Part shown: in pieces, positions 60,201 to 64,000 of the stretch
Position numbering within the stretch: position 1 is the stretch's first letter
Layout: the number at the start of each line of letters is the position of its first letter
Assembly: GCA_018881555.1 (NCBI GenBank)
Contig: JACAXG010000025.1
Location: forward strand, 5,215,899 to 5,279,898
DNA from: Amblyornis subalaris
Lineage: Eukaryota; Chordata; Aves; Passeriformes; Ptilonorhynchidae
Length of the DNA stretch: 64,000 bases
Direction of reading: 5' to 3'
Notes under the pieces: generated by a model
Told to the model about the DNA's origin: nothing
The model's database searches: none
What the model saw: only the letters and a program-made list of their open reading frames with translations
Position numbers and translations under genes: made by a program

Positions 60201-63200
60201 GAAGTTCAGAATTACGGACTATCGTGCCTTGAGGATTTCACAACTGATTTTGCTCCCTGCATCTCCTTTTATTTTGCAAGTTGGTAATTCCATATCAGTG
60301 TGATGGGGTTTGATTCCATCTTACCTTTTCTCACACAAAGAAGCACCTGATTATGTTCTCTGTAGATCTTTTGATGATTGTCCTTAAGCTTTCTTGGAAT
60401 AGGATACTGTCAGTCAGTCACAAATGGAGCAAGGCTTTACCATATATATCTGGTCCCATCAACACGCTTGGAGATCGAAGGATTTGAAATATATGACACA
60501 GCAATAGGATACACACAACAATTCACTGAGCTCAGGGCCCAGCTTGCTGTAGTAACCCAATCTGGAAGTAATAAATGCAAGTTATACCTCAACCAGATCT
60601 AAAAGGGGCAGGGGGGCAGGTGGAAGCACGCACCCTCTGCTTTAGGAGAAAGAAGCTGCTGCTTCACAGGCTATCTTTTACTTTGGAAGATTAGCTGGTG
60701 ATTTTCTTGCCCCATGTAGCCTGGATTAATTCGGGTGAAGAAACAGACTTTTTGACTAGAAAAAGCACTCAATGCACACAATAACCAATGGCTTCTCTTG
60801 ACAAGCAAGCATTAAAAGGGCGGCACATTGTTTATAGCAACAGGTTAAAGAAGCAATAAATACTCAAGCGAGTAGCTGTGTTGGAGACANGAAACACCGT
60901 TGTTCTACCCCTTTCAAAATATTTCCTGGTATTTCCTNGCCCATCTGCTACACAGAGGGATAAAATGAGTTCTTCCCCACTAAAAGTAGAAGTTCTCGTT
61001 CTAACTTTATGGTCTGGATCCCTTTCATCCGCTGCTTCAATAAACCAGGGTTCAATACCATCAGATACAACCTTCCACCCTCTAGCNTGTGGGGATGTTT
61101 TGGGACCAACGTGCAGCTGCAGCAGGTCAAAGACATGCATAAAACACTACAAGATCTGGTGCTGGCANATCTATAGCTCAGGCACAGAACTGGAAGCTCT
61201 ACACAACTCCTCCCCTAAACAGCACACATGGCCCTTCAGAAATATCTTGCCTTGGGGCACCAATAAAACAGCAATGAGCAATCCTACTGAAGCTAAAGGA
61301 GTTACAGCTAGCATAGGAACGATTTAAGTGAAAACTTAAGGAAGGAAGTATTATCAGTAGCTACCTGATTTTCCATTTACCCAACTAAACAGCTACAGAA
61401 ATCAGGCAGGTACTTTTCTACATTTCCAACACAACAAGACTATCTTCAACTTCCAAATTAACTAGCAAGGACTGGTCTAACAAGCACTCACTTTAGGTTC
61501 CAAGTGCAGTAATAACTACATAAATCAGTCCTTACCTTGACTTCTCAGAAGAAAACTAACCTAATTACACTCTGACATTTCAGCTGAAAGAGTAAGAGGA
61601 AAAAGAAAAAAAAAGGGAAAAANCGGGAAAAAAACCCAGCTCACAAACAAGTTATTTCATAGACAATACTTCTTTTTTTTCATTGCTCAATGATTTTATA
61701 CGGCAACAAACAAATTCAGATGCTTCTTCCTCCCAAAAGTAGTCATTTATCTTTTAATCTTTGTGACTTCTCTTTTACTAATACTGCAAAAATTCTCTCT
61801 CTACTAACGCAGCCCACTTATTGCCTTACTAACTTTTATTACAGCTGAGACTTCCATAATTCACTTTATTTCTACTCCTATTTCCTTTCGCTAATAGGCA
61901 TAATTTCCCCTTTTTCTTGCGGCAGCAAACAGAATATCTTCTTAGCTTGCCTCGTTATTTTTGACATTCATCTTTTTCAGTGACATATACCCTGCAAGTC
62001 CATGCTCCTGCTGTTTTTGTTTGTAGCACTCTACATTTGAAGCCTCTTTGGGCTCTGGTACTTGCAGTGCAATCTCTGAAAAATTCATTTTAAAAAATGA
62101 AAAGAAAAAGTATACACATGGGCAAAGAAGTATCTGCTGCTTGTCCAACTTGTTGCAAACATTCAAAAAGCCCCTAGCTCCCAAGTAATTAAGGAAGACA
62201 GCTTGAACAACTTAAATATTAAAAACGCATTTTATCATTTAAACATTTCATAAGAGGAACATGGAATCACTGCAGCAGANAAAATCAAGGTACAGTCAGA
62301 ATTCCAAGTGTATAGTATGTCGTCAAAAAGAAATAGGACTTTCCTGTATTTGGTACAATATAAATTTACAAACCCTGCAGCACAAAAGAGGGAAATTGCC
62401 TCGTGTTAACCTTAAGCACAGGGCTCTGTAACAAAGCTTTGGTCACAGCTTGTGAACTCCCTGCTTTGTAGNCATCATAAATCCACTGCCAGTGTCTACT
62501 GAGGAACCGTTCTGTTCGAACGCAGAGATCAGCTAGGAATTCTGCATTATTTTACAACATACACAAACGCCTCTTCCCCACCTCAGCTAAGCCCTGGCGT
62601 GTATTGCCTTGAGTGACCACGTCACTAGCACAGTAGCTCTGGATGAAAGGCAGGAATTTGGTTTAGGGGTTTTTTTGTCTGTATTCGATTTTTTTGAGAT
62701 AAGAAGAAAGAACTGAGGGCAGGACAGACCCAGATGAGCATCCAGCCTCCTTGATTCCCTCTGGGATTCATATGCACATAAACACCAACTGCCAATTTAT
62801 GATTAAATAACACCAGCTTTTGTTGAGGGGACAAAGCTGCAGCACCAGGACAGCTGTATCTACTTGTCAAAGCACGTACATTACTGAGGCTGTGCCTCGT
62901 TCCTGGAGAGCTGATTTGGTGGCACTGCTCTCAAAATGCTGCCGCCTTTCCTTAGAGCAGCAAGGGCAGGAAGAGGGCGGGGATAAAGAAGATTTGCGTG
63001 TGCACATCTTGGTCAGTCACCATATCAACTTCAGTCCTGCACTGGCTTCCCAGATCCAAGTGAAACTGTGCCTGTACCTGGCCTCTTCACAGATACAGCT
63101 TAGTCTTAAGCCTTTCCTACTGTCTGATAAGGGCCACAGTTTGAAATTACCATTTCAAATATACTTTCCTTTACACCCCACAGAAGAAGTGTCAGTTCTC

Positions 63201-64000
63201 CTTCCCTCCTCCTGATAAAGGCTTTTAAAACTCTAGAGTTCTCTTGACCTTCTATTCTTTGGCAAATTAAGGCCGGTAACCCATCTGAAGCTGAAGACAA
63301 GCACATAGAAGTTAACAGCTTCCCTCATTGCTTTCTGAGCACCAGAATGTCTCTATCTGTAGCTATTATATGCCTATCTTGATTGGGTTTCACACAGATC
63401 CCATTAAAAGTTACAGCACTAAGCATTCATGCAAGATGTGCTTAATAAGATACCCGTAGTTAGATGAGCTTTATTTCCCTGACAGATCCCATCCAGACNC
63501 GCACTGCTACTGTATGTTATTAGTCAGAGACCAACACTTCCCAGCATCTGCACAAGCTCCACAAATTTAATAATGTGACTCCACACTCAAGCAAAATCTA
63601 AGCGGTTCAAAGCTAATTTTCCAGGAGCTTCAGAGACTTTGACTAAATAACCAGCTACTGAAGAACAGCCCAACTCCCTCCCCCCAACAGTTTAACCAAA
63701 GTGTCTGTTATTTGTGGCGTCATATCAAACTGCAGGTTCTAAATCATCCCAGGATAAGAGAGCATTTCCAAGATGCCATGGAGTATCACAGGACTGCACT
63801 GAGACATAAAACACTTTCCAAACAGTGATTGGTGGAACTTGGGGCTTTTTATCTCTGCAAACCACCACCTTTCCCACCAGATGCCTCACTCAGAAGAGAA
63901 GGAGCACAACACCGACCTTGTTCAAGCCTCCTCTTGTCCTGCACATGGACAGATTACTGCACCTTCTTACTGGTTTCTCAGTTTATGTCTCACTGCTGCA

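Larger units (their letters stand above)
26760..64000 (-). other. Intron 1 of the CNTNAP-like gene (3' part as transcribed; exon 1 not found)
   Basis: Everything above exon 2 should be intron 1 (phase 1) unless exon 1 lies here unrecognised. I saw no convincing CpG-island exon encoding a Leu-rich signal peptide and ending one base into a codon at a GT. Contents are AT-rich unique sequence with two CR1 fragments (35182-36003 and 39729-39846), short tandem duplications (36887, 38025, 51453), a small GC/CpG patch (41575-41700) and A-rich or T-rich tracts (46134-46289, 56840-56920, 57204-57270). The remaining stretches between these show nothing I can name. Confidence 0.75.

Noticed and set aside
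61050..61061. GGTTCAATACC as a Pol III B box of a tRNA or SINE
   Set aside because: No A box or tRNA-like fold lies at the right distance upstream.

Overview
The window looks like vertebrate, almost certainly bird, nuclear DNA: AT-rich, repeat-poor, and mostly intron. Evidence for a bird is a 3'-truncated CR1 LINE and a second CR1 3' tail, an LTR of a type I recognise from bird genomes, and few interspersed repeats overall. Isolated single 'n' bases occur every few hundred bases, which suggests masked or ambiguous assembly positions rather than gaps.

The only gene I can support lies on the minus strand: two consecutive 5' coding exons of a contactin-associated protein-like gene (Caspr/CNTNAP, neurexin superfamily), of the CNTNAP4/CNTNAP5 type. 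Exon 2 (26649-26759, 111 bp) encodes the mature N-terminus and the start of the discoidin (F5/8 type C) domain. Exon 3 (19254-19447, 194 bp) continues that domain. Both have consensus splice sites, the phases join cleanly (GGA Gly across the 2/3 junction), and the lengths equal those I recall for the same exons of CNTNAP2. The exon encoding the signal peptide (expected above 26760) and exon 4 (expected below 19254) were not found. The window therefore holds at least 37 kb of intron 1, a complete 7.2-kb intron 2, and at least 19 kb of intron 3.

Layout: 1-19253 is intron 3, with a GC-rich patch near 2.7 kb, a nested hairpin cluster at 13.4 kb, an unassigned 167-codon open frame at 15.8-16.3 kb and an LTR fragment at 16.44 kb. 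19254-19447 is exon 3. 19448-26648 is intron 2, with an almost complete solo LTR at 24.4-25.0 kb. 26649-26759 is exon 2. 26760-64000 is intron 1, with a decayed CR1 at 35.2-36.0 kb, a CR1 tail at 39.7 kb, a CpG-bearing GC-rich patch at 41.6 kb, several short tandem duplications, A/T-rich simple tracts, and an unproven 69-nt phase-compatible exon-like interval at 58.5 kb.

I saw no tRNA, rRNA, CRISPR array, bacterial gene or intact mobile-element gene. Nearly all other open frames have the length and composition expected by chance in 64 kb of AT-rich DNA. No wholly new system is evident; the most informative items are the two hidden coding exons, their unclear paralogue identity, and a few small structural oddities.
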